This document shows, one piece after another, positions 5,821-6,073 of a DNA stretch of 6,073 nt. Every line of letters begins with the position of its first letter. Position 1 is the stretch's first letter. Both the position numbers and the translations under genes were made by a program. The notes beneath the pieces were generated by a model. The model saw only the letters and a list, made by a program, of their open reading frames with translations, searched no databases and was not told where the DNA came from. Source of the stretch: JAUHWS01 sp964571805 (GTDB taxonomy: Bacteria > Patescibacteriota > Gracilibacteria > UM-FILTER-43-11); NCBI GenBank assembly GCA_964571805.1, contig CAZNDI010000068.1, positions 1 to 6,073 of the forward strand, written 5' to 3'.

Positions 5821-6072
5821 TTATAGTTTTCCATCTTTGTGAATCGCATAAAGGAAATTGAGGACTTCAAAGCGAGTGGCTTCCTTGGTGGGACTCAGTG
5901 TCGCGGCTGTGTAGTATCCCTTGTCCTTGGCGTATTTGGCACAGCTTGAATACCACTGGTTCGAGGCGAGGCCAGGGTAGCTGGGCCCTTGAGGCATGGT
6001 TTCATTTAAGGGGCGAAGGGGGTACGGATGGATTCGAATGGTGGACGAATGGATTGCGGATGGGTTTTGAAT
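5821..6072 (-). pseudogene. 3' end of a second SLH-domain protein gene, truncated at the window edge
   Basis: On the minus strand an open frame enters from the window end and stops at TAA (5823-5821), giving 83 residues. The last 55 or so form one SLH domain: NQWYSSCAKYAKDKGYY as the first helix, then ATRFEVLNFLYAI as the TRAE-motif helix, ending HKDGKL. It resembles the SLH domains of the M23 protein but is not a copy. The first 22 or so residues are translated from the terminal repeat and are low-complexity. They fit poorly as the preceding SLH domain, which should sit there in a normal protein. The first ATG is at 5997; starting there would give a 58-residue, one-SLH peptide. It is either the tail of a longer gene continuing beyond the window or a remnant cut off by the repeat. 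I cannot tell which from this sequence. Confidence 0.6.
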
Positions 6073-6073
6073 T
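6010..6073. repeat. Right terminal inverted repeat
   Basis: This is the reverse complement of the left end: positions 6019-6073 pair without mismatch with 1-55, and similarity continues with two mismatches to about 6010. The CGGATGG/CGAATGG cores are the inverted CCATYCG units. It lies in front of the inward-facing ATG at 5997, which is 77 bp from this end; the left ATG starts at base 79. Unlike the left copy, here an open frame in a different phase reads through the repeat, so the two copies would not encode the same peptide. Confidence 0.95.

Overview
The window looks like a piece of a Patescibacteria (Candidate Phyla Radiation) or similar small-genome metagenomic chromosome. The reasons are: lysine-rich envelope proteins with no obvious well-known relatives, S-layer homology (SLH) domains, no Shine-Dalgarno sequence in front of any gene, and contig-like ends. 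This placement is an inference; a Peregrinibacteria-like lineage is only a guess. TGA serves as the stop of two genes and never occurs inside a real frame, so the standard bacterial code applies rather than the Gracilibacteria TGA=Gly code.

Layout, left to right. Positions 1-64 hold a repeat whose exact reverse complement ends the window: 55 bp are perfectly matched, and the repeat is built from a CCATYCG core recurring every 10-11 bp. Two co-directional genes follow (79-2084, +): a membrane-anchored TPR protein and a small protein with two membrane segments, both without a known function. Convergent with them, and overlapping by 8 bp, is recF (-), the DNA gap-repair and replication-restart ATPase. 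A divergent intergenic region carries a near-consensus sigma70-type promoter. A perfect GGTCAAA/TTTGACC palindrome covers its -35 box. The promoter drives a 566-residue secreted M23 peptidase with three C-terminal SLH domains (3268-4968, +).

Convergent with the peptidase is a two-gene type II toxin-antitoxin operon on the minus strand (5455 down to 4982): a ribbon-helix-helix antitoxin followed by a RelE/ParE-fold toxin. The 365 bp from 5456 to 5820 contain no gene. They hold an AT-rich promoter zone for the antitoxin and then a GC-rich block full of inverted repeats (5545-5766) that resembles a non-autonomous mobile or REP-like element. The window ends with the 3' end of a second SLH-protein gene (-), whose open frame runs into the right terminal repeat.

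The gene set combines cell-envelope functions (TPR anchor, membrane protein, SLH-anchored wall hydrolase, SLH fragment) with a repair gene and a toxin-antitoxin module. I see no strong evidence for a new multi-gene system. The most unusual signals are the inverted terminal repeats with helically phased sub-repeats, the GC-rich palindromic block, and the palindrome over the peptidase promoter.
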